From: Arctopsyche grandis
Taxonomy: Eukaryota > Arthropoda > Insecta > Trichoptera > Hydropsychidae
DNA: 64,000 bases
Assembly (NCBI RefSeq): GCF_051622035.1
Contig: NC_135362.1
Span: 24,389,001-24,453,000 of the forward strand
Direction: 5' to 3'
Each line of letters begins with the position of its first letter. Positions within the stretch are counted from its first letter, which is position 1. This document shows positions 1 to 12,688 of the stretch, piece by piece. A program made the translations under genes and the position numbers. The notes under the pieces were generated by a model. That model made no database searches and was not told where the DNA came from. It saw nothing but the letters and a program-made list of their open reading frames with translations.

Positions 1-161
1 TTAACCCACACTCAATATTCATAATGTCGTTGACCTTTCGGTGAATTTCCTATGAAAACAGGTTGACAATCGCTGATACGTGTTTTGTGGGCTCGTCATC
101 AATTGAAGTCACCTATTATCACCCGTTGTGAGGTCATTCGGGAGTGATTTGCCGACCCAAG

Positions 162-3100
162 ATGACCGGCAAGTGGTTAACGCTTCTATGTGTAACAACA
201 TGTTTGATATTAGCTGCCGTCGATGCCAAGAAGAGATTCTATCAAACGTTCTACATTGATGTTCCATTGGATCATTACAGTTTTGCCGTTAATAAAACAT
301 TCAAACTTCGATACTTGGTTAATGATACGTACTGGAACAAAGATGATGGACCTGTGCTGTTCTATACGGGAAATGAGGTAGGTAGAATTGTGTTAAACAT
401 ATTATATGTACTTTATATATCAAATCACTACACAAACAACTTTCATGCCACCTAAAGTAAAAACGTTAACAGCAACAAATAAAAATATATAGTAGGAAAA
501 ACACTAATCATCAAGCATGCTAAGATTGTTGACACTTTTAAAATAAAATAAATATAGAACCCTAATATGTACATAGATTAGGGTGCCCTCGGTGATGCTC
601 CTTTTCATTATTAATCAAGATAGCAATCATTTAATTTACCGTCCATTAGCTTCGATGTATTATTTTAATTCATGTGGATATGGATTGTATATTTGGCATA
701 TATTTATTCTTTGCTGTTAAGGATGAGAGGCAAGCCTCTCTCCTTCAAGCGGATATTAACGCTGTTATAGAATTCAGTTCCAGTTTAGGGCTTGAACTGA
801 ATACTAGTAAATGTGCCATTATGAGTTATGGACGTGCGAATTCGCTCTATTGACACGGATATTCCATTGGATCTGTGTTTTTGCAGCGTGTGGAATCTAT
901 GGTCGATTTGGGTATCACTTTTGATCCTCAATTCACCTTTCACAACCACATCAAGACAGTCGCTGACGTTTCCTTTCGTCGACTTGGATTTGTCTTGAGA
1001 TATGCTAGGTTATTCTCCAACCCTTTGTCTTTTCGCTTGTTAGAAGTAAGCTAGAGTATAATGCGATTGTGTGGAATCCGCATGAAGCAAACTACTCTCT
1101 TATTATCGAAAAAGTGCAAAAAGCATTTCTTCGTTTTCTTTATAAGAAAGAGTATGGGTACTACCCATATCTTTATCCTACTCATTTCCTTTTGGGCATG
1201 CTTGGGTATAATTCCCTTGAACTTGGGAGAAACTTCTCGTTAATTCGTTTCGTTCTCCAGCTACTGCGTGGTAATACGTCATGCCCGTTGTTGCTGGGAC
1301 TTTATGTCCCTAACAACGGGGACTTTATGTAACAGTTGGGACTTTATGTCCCTAATAATTATATGCATGGTAGACATCATAATTTGATGGTTGTACCTCC
1401 TGCTTGCACAGTTCTTTTTCGAATGGCTCCTATACCAAGAGCTATTCGACTTCTCAATGAAATCGTTGCTGCCGTCCCTGAATGTGATATTTTCCACCTT
1501 GGTGAGCGTAGATTATCACATATTATTTTAACATATTCATCTGGTAACCTGCGCTCATCATTATTTTCTTAATTTGAATGTGATGTTTGAGTGGAATCTT
1601 GATCTACTTTCTTCTATTATGTATTTTATTTTTCTGTTTTTCATAATCAAATGTAGGCCATTGTGGCGCATTAGGTTCTTCCTGTAAAGCCACAATGGTC
1701 CAAAACTACTATAAATAAATAAATATATGATAATAATCAATTATGATTCAGGGTGCTATTGAGTTGTTCGCCGAACATACTGGCCTTCTCTGGAAAATGG
1801 CGTCTGATTTGAACGGTCTCGTTGTCTTTGCTGAGCACAGGCAAGCATAACATGACATATATTGGCAATTCAAGTCTGCAATTGTGTTATTAAATGAACA
1901 TTAACGATTTTTTAGGTATTACGGAAAATCGCTACCGTTCGGAAACGAATCTTTAACTCCGCACAACATTGGATATTTGACGTCATCTCAAGCAATTGCT
2001 GATTATGTTGATGTTATATCGTTTATTTTGAAAGATAAAGCATCACAAGAACGAAATCCAGTTTATGCAATCGGTGGTAAGTCTATCTATAGTGGTGCAC
2101 ATCTTACATTACGTATATTTACATACTTTTTTGCCCTTTGCTTTGATCAAGAGAAATTCCGTTGCTATTTTAGTCTCAGAATTTCATAGATTTTCATAAT
2201 TTAAATAAGAATTTCATAATTTAAAACCTATTTCGGAGCTTACTTCCTCTGGAATCCTATTCTTTTAAAGATTTAACTTATCAGTCTCTTCCAGGCCCTC
2301 TCAATAATCCCACCAGTGTATTTATTACCTTTTCAGATAAAATCTTCCTTTATTCCTATTCAATCCACTTATATAATGTCGGATTAACTAACTCTTCTAA
2401 GAAATCTTATTAACATTGCCCAAATTCTAGATCTGACACTTTTCATTAGAATTGATATCCATTAGTTAACACCGGTCTGTTCTTGGATGCTTATTAGTAT
2501 AAGTTCCTCTTTTTTTGATAGTGTTAAGATTTAAAGAGTTATAATTAAATTACCTATCGAGAGTAATAGTCTGTCCTATCAGTTGAAAATTCTAATGATG
2601 TTTTACTGTAAGGTGACCATTCTACTGATTTTACTAGGATATTACTGGTTTTTTGGGTTTCTGTCCTGATAAGTCGTGAGATAAAACCAGCACAATTTTT
2701 TATGTAATAGAATTTTTTCATCTAATAGATGGATTTTTATACAAAGTCTCCTACAAAAATATTGGCAAATTAGTCAAGTGCTGTTTCCATTTATCAGGAA
2801 CAAATGCACCAGCCGAAGGATTTGTTACTTTGATGAACAATATACATACATATGTATAGTCCAATGATAAAACGAAATTTAATGTATGAATGAAACATTA
2901 AAATGTTCTCGAAACACTTAATTTTAACTAGCCTTGTGTAGAATTTTATAAAAGCATTGATAAAAACGAATTAATTTTTTCATAAATTCGAGTCCACGAT
3001 TCTTTAAGCTTCGTTTTAAATAATTGAAGTATTTAGAAAAAATGTCCTGGTTTTGAATTTGGATAAAATGGTCACCTTATTTTACTGTGAATAAAAACAT

Positions 3101-5714
3101 ACATATATACTCATAAATTGCAGGCTCTTATGGTGGAATGCTATCGGCTTATATAAGAATGAAATATCCGCATGTGGTCCACGGTGCCATTGCAGCATCT
3201 GCTCCGATTCTTCAATTCCAAGGTTTGACACCGTGCGACGTGTTCTATCGTATTGTAACATCCGCATATAGATCAGAAGATGATAGATGTTCAGATAATA
3301 TCAAAAAATCTTGGTCTGCGATACGGTAATATTTATTCATTTATACTCGACTTTCTAGAACTGACCAACACATTTCAGTGCACTATTCTGTATGATGGAA
3401 TGATCTACATACATTTAAACGACGTAAGATCTGATGCTATGTTCCATTCTTTATGTTATTTTAATATGTTGACTGTATTTATAGGCTAAGCTTTAAAGAC
3501 TACAAAAAAGCATTTGACTCTGTATGTATGTCAGAATCCTGTATTTAACTCTCTATAAAAAAATGCCACTCTTCCTGAAGAAAAAGATCTTCGATCAATG
3601 GGTTATGCCAGTGATGACGTATGGATGTGAAATTTGGACACTGAACGCCAAGATGCTACACAAAGTCCAATGCACTCAAAGAAGTATGGAATGCTGTATG
3701 CTCGGAATAACGAGGAAAGACAGGAAGCGGTACACGTGGGTGAGAAGTATGACAAGGGTAGTGGCAATAGTGGATAGAGTAAAGAGATTGAAATGGCAAT
3801 GGGCGGGCTACATGGCTAGAAGAATGGACGAAAGGTGGGCAAAAGAAGTGCTTGAATGGTACCTGAGAGAATGCAAAAGGGTAAAAGAAAGACCACTGGG
3901 AAGATGGGTAGCCGAAATTAGGAAAATGTGTGGGGTGAGATGGATGAGAGTTGCGCAAAACAGAGACGAATGGAAACGTGTTGGAGAGGTCAGCAGTGGA
4001 TGGTGGATGGCTGTAGATGATGATGATGATGATGATGAATCAAATAAGAATATCAGAACCTATATGAGACAATTCATAGCAATACACATACATATTTTAT
4101 TTTATTTTATTGTTACAATCAATACACTCGTCATTACAGATCGCTCCAATGCGACGAGTTTACGATAACGGTCAGAAATACAATAATACATATACAATCA
4201 GAATACATAGCATATAACAATTAATCAGTACAGAAATAATAATCATAAAAGACATCTATGGATTATTTTTAGATTTTTGTGTACAATTATTATTACAATT
4301 TTGTTGTAGAGATGTCTATAGAGATATCTATAGATTTCAGATTACTGTGCATAATTTTTACAAATTATACACACAGATTTTGTGACAACAGGAAATGATC
4401 TAATACCAATTTTCAGGAACCGTTTCAACAATGATCAGATAAAATTGGCAAACTCTGATAGAGAAACGATCGATTTGGAGTCACAAAACCCCCAAACCTA
4501 ACCAGCAGTTTGACGAGGACTCGAACCTTCGACCTCAGTGGTGCTAAATATATACGCTACCATTAAGCCAAACTGGCTGGCTATCTGTATGATGTACATA
4601 CAGAATTGCTGATTTTTCAGATTAGTTCATTACAGACACATTTAGTTAAAATTTAAAAGGCATTAGACCATCGCTCCTAAATGATTGAATGTCCTATTTA
4701 GATATTTAAATTTTGAGAATCATGGAACTATCCAACATGAAAGTGCCCTGAAAAGTGTCAGTTTTGTATAATATAACAGTTGTGAAGTTCTTTATAGTTG
4801 AAAAAATATTGCAGAAATGTCTCATCTACAGCAGACGGTAGAAGTTGGATTTCGAAAGAGTTTAAATTATGCAAGCCTCTTTCCGATGCAAAGGACGATA
4901 TTATAGTATTTAAAGATTGGTTAATAGACACTTACACCAATCTAGCGATGGTAAATTATCCATATGCTAATGACTTCTTAGCTTCGTTGCCAGCTTTTCC
5001 AGTCAAGGAAACGTGTCTTCATCTCCGCAACAAGTCATTGAGTGATAAACCTTTACTACAGGCAAACTTTACATTATTTAATTATCTGACCTACTTTGAT
5101 GTAGAATTCATAATCAATATATCGTTTTTAATACTAGGCAATATTCAGAGCAGTCAGTGTCTTTACGAACTTCACTGGTACAGCGAAATGCAACGATTTA
5201 CAAGCAGATTCTTTGAACGATCTTGGCACCGAAGCTTGGGACTATCAAGTAAAATCAACTGCCTCCTAGTCATACGTTATGTTTACAAGTTAAATTTTAT
5301 TTTGAATATTGAATATTCCAGGCTTGTACGGAAATGGTGATGCCTATGTGTACAACGGGAGTATACGATATGTTCGATAATGCACCTTTCAGTGAGGATG
5401 ATTTTACGTCCGAGTGCAAGAAGAAATGGCTGGTGGAACCGGCATTTAAGTTGCCGTTGAATGAATACGGTGGAAAAAATCTCAAATATTTCTCAAATAT
5501 CATATTCAGTAACGGTCTACTCGATCCGTGGGCCAGTGGAGGTGTTTTGAGGAACTTCAGCGAATCGGTCGTCGCCATCATCATACCAGAAGGCGCTCAT
5601 CATCTCGACTTGATGGATGATAATGTAGACGATCCCGATTCCGTAGTACAAGCCAGGGCGTTTCACACAGACACTATTAAGAAATGGATCGACGACTACC
5701 AATTGAGCAATTGA
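162..5714 (+). CDS. Lysosomal Pro-X carboxypeptidase (PRCP-like, S28 serine peptidase)
   Basis: The enzyme cleaves C-terminal residues next to proline and is normally secreted or lysosomal. Seven coding exons: 162-377, 1752-1840, 1916-2076, 3124-3325, 4815-5061, 5138-5248 and 5322-5714. They give 1419 nt, 472 aa, close to the family's usual 480-500. A signal peptide is visible at residues 1-22 (hydrophobic LTLLCVTTCLILAAV). The nucleophile Ser157 sits in GGSYGGML, Asp410 in NGLLDPW and the catalytic His (435/436) in EGAHHLDL, so the triad is complete. The start is the ATG at 162; the frame is open upstream to a GTG at 144 but has no earlier ATG. Introns 2 and 5 use GC donors (AG|GCAAGC and CAG|GCAAAC). 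Intron 1 holds a LINE fragment, intron 4 an RTE fragment and a SINE; intron 3 (about 1 kb) shows nothing recognisable. PRCP is favoured over DPP7 by overall sequence. Exon joins are my inference but all phases agree. Confidence 0.94.
715..1720 (+). mobile_element. LINE fragment (Jockey/CR1/L2 group), 3' part
   Basis: The fragment lies in intron 1 of the carboxypeptidase gene. Conceptual translation in more than one frame reads the end of a non-LTR reverse transcriptase: LGLELNTSKCAIM, the fingers/thumb-like VDLGITFDPQFTFHNHIK, then IVWNPHEANYSLIIEKVQKA and the family signature YPTHFLLGMLGYNSLE, followed by APIPRAIRLLNE. The frame is broken by stops and shifts, so it is dead. The 3' end is a hairpin (1657-1700, arms CCATTGTGGC / GCCACAATGG) followed by an AAATAAATAAAT tail. 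The same 3' end recurs at 6490-6600. The 5' portion, including the endonuclease, is missing. Confidence 0.8.
3534..4045 (+). mobile_element. RTE-group LINE fragment, 3' end
   Basis: The fragment is in intron 4 of the carboxypeptidase gene. An open reading frame carries the C-terminal part of an RTE-type reverse transcriptase: MPLFLKKKIFDQWVMPVMTYG, VKRLKWQWAGYMARRMD and GRWVAEIRKMCGVRWM. It ends in a (GAT)n microsatellite, the 3' signature common for RTE elements. Two more copies of the same family lie at 14218-14612 and 14885-15345. It is 5'-truncated with no endonuclease or catalytic core left. Confidence 0.85.
4098..4580 (-). mobile_element. SINE family S1, copy a (tRNA-derived)
   Basis: Read on the minus strand, it begins with a tRNA-like head: A box TGGCTTAATGGTAGCG and B box GGTTCGAGTCC. 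A central domain follows (about 4420-4485: ATCGATCGTTTCTC and ACGGTTCCTGAAAATTGG), then an AT-rich body and a 3' hairpin (4122-4161, ACTCGTC/GACGAGT with loop TTGGAG..CTGTAATG) and an AATAAAATAAAAT tail. Copy b at 17161-17672 matches along the whole length. It sits in intron 4 of the carboxypeptidase gene. Confidence 0.85.
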
Positions 5715-5819
5715 ATGCTTCATAAACTGCAATTTAACAATTGAATGCTTCAAAAATTGATGCAATATATTTTATGTCTAATACATTTTGTAGTTGTACT
5801 TAAAAATTGATTATGTTTA

Positions 5820-5825
5820 AATAAA
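5820..5825 (+). terminator. Poly(A) signal of the Pro-X carboxypeptidase gene
   Basis: A canonical AATAAA lies about 105 bp after the stop codon of the carboxypeptidase gene, the first such hexamer in the 3' flank. Confidence 0.6.
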
Positions 5826-6108
5826 TGTTAAAATATTGTATTGTATTATTATAAAACTTAATTGTAAGTCTATTTATCAGTCGGATTGATTAATTAAAAT
5901 ACGAAGGGGTGATATAAAGGGGAGGGGTTCATAAGTACAGTATGAATTACAGATAGTAGCATAATTTTAATCGAATATGTTTGATTGAAGTATGTATATA
6001 TTCATAATTATAATCAAAAATGCATCATACGAAAATTGTATAAAGATAAGCTTTAAAAATGAATGAATAACTTTCTCGATGAATAATGTTTATGTTGATA
6101 CTTACAAG

Positions 6109-6917
6109 CAGGCCCGGCACAAGGGTATATGACGTAAATAGGCATATTGGTTTCAAATCCACTTTAAATTTTTAAACAATAAATTTCATGAAGTTCTTAA
6201 AATTTGATGGTGAAGAAAAATATATTAAGACAAAAACAAAAAAGTAAATCAAATTTTTTATTTAAAATAGGCACGTTTTATGTATAAATATGAATAAAAT
6301 AAAATAAAATACGGATAACTATGAATTTATATTCAGCAATGAATTGAAGAATTTTATAGCGACATTTCTTCTTTTGAATACGATTGGTTAAGATATTTAA
6401 TTTTGTGAAGCAAATCCATCCCTGATATACATATGTATGTACATATATGTATATATATACATATACATACATACATTTCAGCGGTATTATATATATTTTT
6501 TGTTTTCTCCCACTCTTATTTTATAATGTAGGCTATTGTGGCGCATTAGGTTCTTCCTGTAATGCCACAATGGACAAAAACGTTAAATAAATAAATAAAT
6601 ATAAAATACAATTCCAAATTATCATTTGTACCGACCACAGTTTGCTGTTTTACAAGTTTTATTCGTGAATCGTTGATATTTGACAGTCAACTTCCTGCGT
6701 TCCTAGTAAATTATAATATTTTATAATCAGTATTGTTACTTCGAGTAGAAAAATTAAGTTGAATATAGAATGTTTTATTAGTTCAAAGAAAGACAGATTA
6801 TTTATTTTTATTTTTTCAATTTAATAACCAAAAAAAAAAATGGGGCGCCTTGCGGCGCCCCTTGTCTATGGCGCACTAGGCACGTGCCTAGTCTGCTGCA
6901 CCTTTGAGCCGGCCCTG
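6109..6917 (-). mobile_element. hAT-type MITE, copy 1, interrupted by a LINE end
   Basis: The terminal inverted repeats are CAGGCCCGGC at the left and GCCGGCCCTG at the right. They are flanked by a perfect 8-bp target duplication CTTACAAG (6101-6108 and 6918-6925), the length typical of hAT elements. The subterminal part contains GCACCTTTGAGCCGGCC and a GGCGCC-rich block. Copy 2 at 34018-34643 is the same element in the other orientation. Relative to that copy, about 100 bp of LINE 3' end (6490-6600) is inserted here, so the LINE arrived later. No transposase is visible. Confidence 0.88.
6490..6600 (+). mobile_element. LINE 3' end inserted in hAT MITE
   Basis: A very short 5'-truncated copy of the LINE family at 715-1720. 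It keeps only the 3' hairpin (6533-6573, GCTATTGTGGC.. GCCACAATGG) and the AAATAAATAAAT tail. The flanking MITE sequence continues on either side (compare copy 2 at 34018-34643). Confidence 0.75.
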
Positions 6918-6925
6918 CTTACAAG

Positions 6926-8110
6926 GTTTATTGTTTTTAAAAGTTTACTAATTAGAAAGACTGATTCAGACAGTGTTTTATAACAATTATAAAATATCTT
7001 TATGAAACTCAGAATTGAAACCAAAATACATACATGTATGTATATACATATGTACCTAATTCCTCTTAATTGTTTGCATATCATTAAGTGATATAAAAAT
7101 TATGAAGTGTAATGTTGTGAAGCAGATGTGTAACTAGACAGAATCGCAGATATCAAAAGCATAATTATTTGAAAGCTTGGGAAATATCATGTTTTTGTAT
7201 AATCCAAAATGATCAGTCACCTTAGCCTTACCCTTAGATCTTTTCTGGTACGTGAAATGACAGCAAAATGTAGTCTACAAGCTCCTCTTAAAATATGATA
7301 TTCAAAAACCGACAGAATAATAAAAATAGCCTTTAAGTAATATATTGTTTATATTTATTGAGATATAATAAATCACCGATACAATTACATACAGGAAAAT
7401 TGACACTGTTGTAAAATAATACACACAAATTTTAAAATATAAAAATAATAAAAAATCAAGTTGGTAATATAAACTAATAGCTACAGATATAATTGGTAAA
7501 CATGAATATGTTGATAAATGTGTCATATTAGTACACTATACTAATTTTAATACTCAATAAATCATACTACATATACCAGAAATCAGTATATAAACCATCT
7601 AAAGATCAAAAACAATCAACAAATTACATTATCGATCACAAAAAATAGCCCAATTTTATTTCATAAAAAATTAAAATTCGGTCAAAACTAATCACACCGT
7701 CAATCGTCATAGAAAGGCCCAACAACTACACAAGAAAACAGAGTCCTGTGTAAACATAACTTTTAACTGCACAAATAGAACAATCTACGTAAATAGATGA
7801 GTCATTATAAGTATGATGATTGATGAACAATACAATGATTATCAATATTAAATGATAACAAGATGAATTATAGACACACTTGAAAATTTTAAAAAGACAA
7901 ATCTGGTGAATGAGTAGATTTCTAACAAAATGAAAAAAAACTAAACCTATCAATTATTTTAAAAATGTTCTACCACCCATCATTATTATTATTATATTTT
8001 ATAATGAATCATTTAAATGATAATACATCATTGACATGTACATACAATGAAACTCGGCTATAGCTAGAGTGCATCCTCATCAACATAATCAAACCGTGAT
8101 ACGTTTCAAC
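6926..8110. other. Intergenic, no gene seen
   Basis: About 1.2 kb of AT-rich sequence between the hAT MITE and the p62 stop codon. No ORF here has a recognisable domain. Its right part should hold the p62 3' UTR (minus strand). I see no repeat family members. Confidence 0.5.
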
Positions 8111-11100
8111 TTATTTGCGGACCGAAGTCAGAATGTCCAAAACTCGATTGATGTTTCCGTCACCTGATTCAAGCAAGTGCGTCAACACACCCTGATCGTT
8201 GCTGAATCCCATTGACATCATTTGATTCAGGGCACGAGCGATACGGGGATCTAAAATGCAAAATTTTAAATATCAAAGTAACCCACAAAAAAAAAAAACA
8301 GCTAAAATCGAAGAACGATGAGCTTAAAATTAATGTTAGTAATCATACTAACCACTCGGAGTAAAATCGAAGGCTGGTGGTGGTGCAGTCGGTGGTTGGA
8401 CGGGAGCTACGTTAGTCGAAGGGTGGGATATGTCGGTTAGAGGGTTGTCAGTTTGAGTTGTTGTACTTGACGGAGGACTCTTAGCCGAAATCGAGTTGGT
8501 CAGATCGATTAAACTGTCCGGTGCGGGCAACGGGATTGGACTTCTGGCCGGTGCTTCATTGGCCTGCACTTGCACGTGCGTCTGGAACCCATCCACAATA
8601 TTATCCATGTCTTTTTCCATTACTTGATCTTCGGTATTCCTCGGGATCGAGATAATTTCTACAAAATTTGATTTGTCAAAATATATTTGTTCAATATCTT
8701 AAGCTGTTTTTGTATGCGAGTCAATATTATCTTAACGATTTTGATGCTTAACCCTTTGAATGCTGACCAATGCCGATCGGCGTTTTGCCAACATGTTTAA
8801 AACCCGGAAATACGCTGATAGTCGTTGTTTTTTAAGTATGCAAAAAACAAACAAGAATACTACCCGCTAAACCTTTCCAGGTAGCATTGAAAAAAAATGC
8901 ATTGAAAATGTGTCGTGTAATCCGTGTCAATGTTTGTAAAGACTGGTTTATACCCAAATTTCTGAATTTATAACCATAGCAGAATTTCCCGATGGAAATC
9001 CCTAACTGCCGAGTATTTTAGATTGTGAGCATTACATTTTAACAACAATGAAGAAGATGGAAAAATACATTCATTAATAGACTTCTTTCGTTTATTTTAT
9101 ATTGTTGCAAAATATATTAGAGAGTCTAAACACACCTTTACAAAACTCGAAATCCTCGGCTATAGTTATCTAGGGTTTGTTCGGATTAGCTACAATTTTT
9201 ATATCCGCTTTCTATTGGATTTCTAAATAATTCTAGTTGGAAATGTTGACAGAAAATACGTCAGCACTCAAAGGGTTAACGATTTGCCCTTACTACCCTT
9301 TCGAACCCAAAAAAGCGACTGAAATAGACGTTTTGACTTTAGAAGGTGGTTAATTTATTAGAATCAATAAATTTTTATGAATGATTATACTGACCACTAT
9401 CGTCTGATTCATCGCTGTTGAGCATAGTCCAATCGTCAATTTTCTCGGGGGGAGCAGCTGCAAAGATCACGGAACCAACTGAAGTCGGTGCTTCCTGATT
9501 ATGTTTGAAAATATTTCCATTATTCTCAAAAGGATTGGCATTTTTCCTGATAGATGCAAATATTGATTTTTCAATGTCAGTTCGAGGTTCTACTTTATTT
9601 TTTGACATTTTCAGATTGGATTTTTTGTTTGTCATCTTAAAGTTCCCTTCACTATTTGAGACACCTACATCTTTCAAAACAATCCTAATGTAGTCTCCGG
9701 ACGTTTTGGGAACAGCATTTTCATCTTGTTGGGTTGCAGAAGTGGTCGCCGAAGGTGGGTCAGCATTCTCCGAAGGTGGAGCACCGTTTGTGGACGATGA
9801 ATCAGCATTCGACGACGGTGTGGCAGCGTTACCTGACGATGAGGCAGCGTTAGCCGATGCAGCAGCGCCAGCTGACGAAGCAGATGCGTTAGCCGTAGAT
9901 GTGGCTGTGTTCGCCGATGCCGTTGCACATCCATGCGGTTTGTATTGGGTCGTGAAGCTGAGATCGCCGGCTAGATTTGTAAAATCGTTCATGAACGTAG
10001 CAAATGTAGACACCCAAGCTTCGGGATCCTTGCCGCAAAACTTAGGAAACTGGCGCTTCTCGTGATGGCGACCATGCTTTCCATGGTGTTTATCCTCGTG
10101 GCTCTTCTCTTTGTGGAAACTTTTCCTAGACGAAATAAATAATTTGATGTATAAATTTTACACTGCTTATACAATTGATACCTAAAAACAGTATGTATAA
10201 TAAAAGTATTTTTTAAAGACTTGTGTATATACGTGAAATCAACATACATACAGTCGAATATTTGTTAAATTTTCCCTAGAATCGTATCATTCAAATTGGT
10301 CAGTATACTTTCTCCTTCAAATAGCCCCATAAGAAGAAATCATACGGCGATTTGACAGTAGAGTGCGAAAGTCAGACAACGTCTCCTAAACGAGACATAA
10401 CATAAGCTTTTTAAGCTCCTAAATAGTTTCCTTGATTGTCTCGATTTACTGAGCAAGGTTGGTTTCAGAATCCCAGTTAGGTATACTAAACATGTTGAAC
10501 TCTTATCACTTAATCCTTTCAAAACCAATTCCCTAAAATATTCCCATCTACAGCGTGTTTATCGTATGTTTAACGGGGAGCTGAATGATGTTGATCTATT
10601 CGGTATTTCCTTGCATCAATTCAGGACTGCCATCGGGAGAGTTTTGATTGAGTGATTCATTTCTATTTCTATTATATAATCTTTATCCAATATTATATCA
10701 CTTTATGATAAGTTATGCACTGTTCTATTTATTCATTTTCTATTTATTCATGTTCTATTTATTCATGTTCTATTTATTCATTTATTCTACATCTGTTGTC
10801 TGTTGATTTTTCAATAAATAAATAACACATTGTGGAAACATTTCTCGGATAGCTCATATGGAGTTTTGTGCAGTATTCATTCATCCAGTTGTGACCCATC
10901 CTATAAAAACTACTCCAAAATTTCCACTCGAAAGTTTATACCTTTTATTTAGGTAGTGAATATAGTTTTCGTCCCACCTTTTACTTAGAAATAAAAAAAA
11001 TAACACAAATACAATAGATATAAAATTACCTGTCTCTGCAATGCTTCTTCCCAAACGTCGGTTCTTCGGTCTCACACCTCTTCTTCACGAACATGTCAAC

Positions 11101-11886
11101 ATATTCTCCAAGTTGAGACCCACTCACATCGCAATGCTAAAAATACAATTAAACATAAATAAACAATTATCAATACTACAATGACATTCTAGTCAGTTGA
11201 CATGTCAACTGATACTTACGAAAGATTTGATAGGAATTGGAATACGGATCATGAAATGTTCCGGATGGTTGCAGTTGCTTTCGCAAGCTTGGCACAGATC
11301 GAAATCCGGACAGACAACACACTTGTAGCGGAAACCAACGATAGCACCGTTGCATACATCACACTGAATATTCGGATGTTCCGGTGATGACTCGGAAGCC
11401 CGTTCTACACAAAAATACATCAACGGTTAGTTGAATGCTAATAAGATAGTACATAAGAAAATCAAAGAAACGGAAGCTCACTGCGAGAAGGAGAAGCTCC
11501 ATTTCCACCAGGGTCGGAAGAATCAGCAGAATCTTCCATTGTAATGTAGAACTTCTTCAAGTCAAAGCTCATGTTTGATAGAGCGAATCTAAGTTCTTGG
11601 TCGCTAGATACCACAACGTAGTCGTTCTCATTGTCTAAAAAAGATATTATATTAATCACGTTGTATATTGATCAGATATTTAAAATGAGAATAGTTGCTT
11701 ACCAATCCAGGAAATGGTGAAAGTTTTCCTCAGAAGACAGGGGAACACGCTGATTAACTTTGCGTAGAGATATTCGAAATTGTTTTCCGCTCCACGGTCA
11801 ATGGTGAAGTATCTTATTTCTGGCTTGTCAGCATTATCACCTTTTCTAACGTAGGCTTTGAAAGCCACCGTAAACTCGGACTGCAT
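8111..11886 (-). CDS. ref(2)P: p62/sequestosome-1, ref(2)P-like autophagy receptor
   Basis: The protein binds polyubiquitinated cargo and hands it to the autophagosome. Seven coding exons (transcription order): 11703-11886, 11482-11634, 11220-11404, 11030-11136, 9395-10125, 8353-8658 and 8111-8250; 1806 nt, 601 aa. Residues about 1-105 form a PB1 domain ([27 protein letters not shown]). Residues about 122-168 form a ZZ zinc finger ([35 protein letters not shown]). A His/Lys-rich stretch and a long Ala/Ser/Asn low-complexity segment follow. DDWTML at about residue 439 is a textbook LC3-interacting motif. The C-terminal UBA domain reads [20 protein letters not shown]. Domain order and length fit SQSTM1/ref(2)P. 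I did not find a clear KEAP1-binding motif. Intron 4 carries a LINE fragment. The gene converges on the carboxypeptidase gene. Confidence 0.95.
8659..9394. other. p62 intron 5, no repeats recognised
   Basis: A 736-bp intron between the LIR-bearing exon and the next exon. It contains no ORF of note and nothing matching other repeats in the window. Confidence 0.5.
10330..10830 (+). mobile_element. LINE fragment (Jockey-like), C-terminus and 3' tail
   Basis: It lies antisense to p62 in intron 4. An open frame at about 10408-10656 reads the last part of a non-LTR polyprotein ([51 protein letters not shown] then stop). The UTR has three copies of an 18-bp unit (TTCTATTTATTCATG type, about 10730-10785) and ends in CAATAAATAAATAA. 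It is only the 3' end of the element. Confidence 0.75.
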
Positions 11887-12688
11887 TTTTACTGCAAAAA
11901 ATACATGTTTTGTTCAAATTTAGCATAAAATTTACATTTCAAAATAGATGACGATACATATTATTATCGCGGTTAGTCATACTTTAAATCCGTAACAACT
12001 GGTTCTGCGCACTCAAACAAGGGAAATGGAAATGCATTTTGTATATCAAAATTGCCCGGCATTGTTGGAAATGTGAATTTTCAAGAATTCCCTTCAAATT
12101 AGATTCCATTCCAATCAAAATGATGACAGGTGGAAAAAATGATTTTATGACAAAAATTCTCATACTTCAATAACATCTTACCGTACAATTTGAGCCAATT
12201 ACAATTGATCAATCAAAATTACGCAAGAAAATCTTTTCATGTTTTCAAAGACATGCGAGTATGAAGAGTTGGTCTGAACAGCACAAGACTGAGAGCTATT
12301 CAAACAAGAGGTTGTACCGTTTACCATGCACCTTTTTTTTTTGATCTTTCGACTTAAGATCTTTCGATTTTCGATCTTTGCCTTCCGATATTTGTGTTTT
12401 CTGTAATTTAACATTCTGGCTCGTCACGTAGACCCATCCCAAACATATGCAGTATACATGAATTCGGTTTGGGGAACACCCATTGACTACGGTCACAGCA
12501 GGGGGGCCAAGGACACATGACGTCCCATACCACTCAGTGTGTTCTCGCCCTAATATATACATATATACTTAATTCCAATGAATCGTTTTTCAAGATCAAC
12601 AAAATTATTTATGAACAAGTGATTATATAATAAGAAAATCATAATACAATACAATATATGTGGGTTTGGTGCATCCACTCTAAAAAAT
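11887..12688. other. p62 upstream region
   Basis: 800 bp upstream of the p62 start codon. It should contain the minus-strand promoter and 5' UTR; I cannot place a TATA box or start site. A short run of GATCTTTCGA-type repeats lies at about 12341-12382. No gene seen. Confidence 0.4.

Noticed and set aside
9674-10065. ORFs in other frames over p62 exon 5
   Set aside because: Produced by the Ala/Ser-coding repeat; no domain, and the p62 frame connects to exons on both sides.
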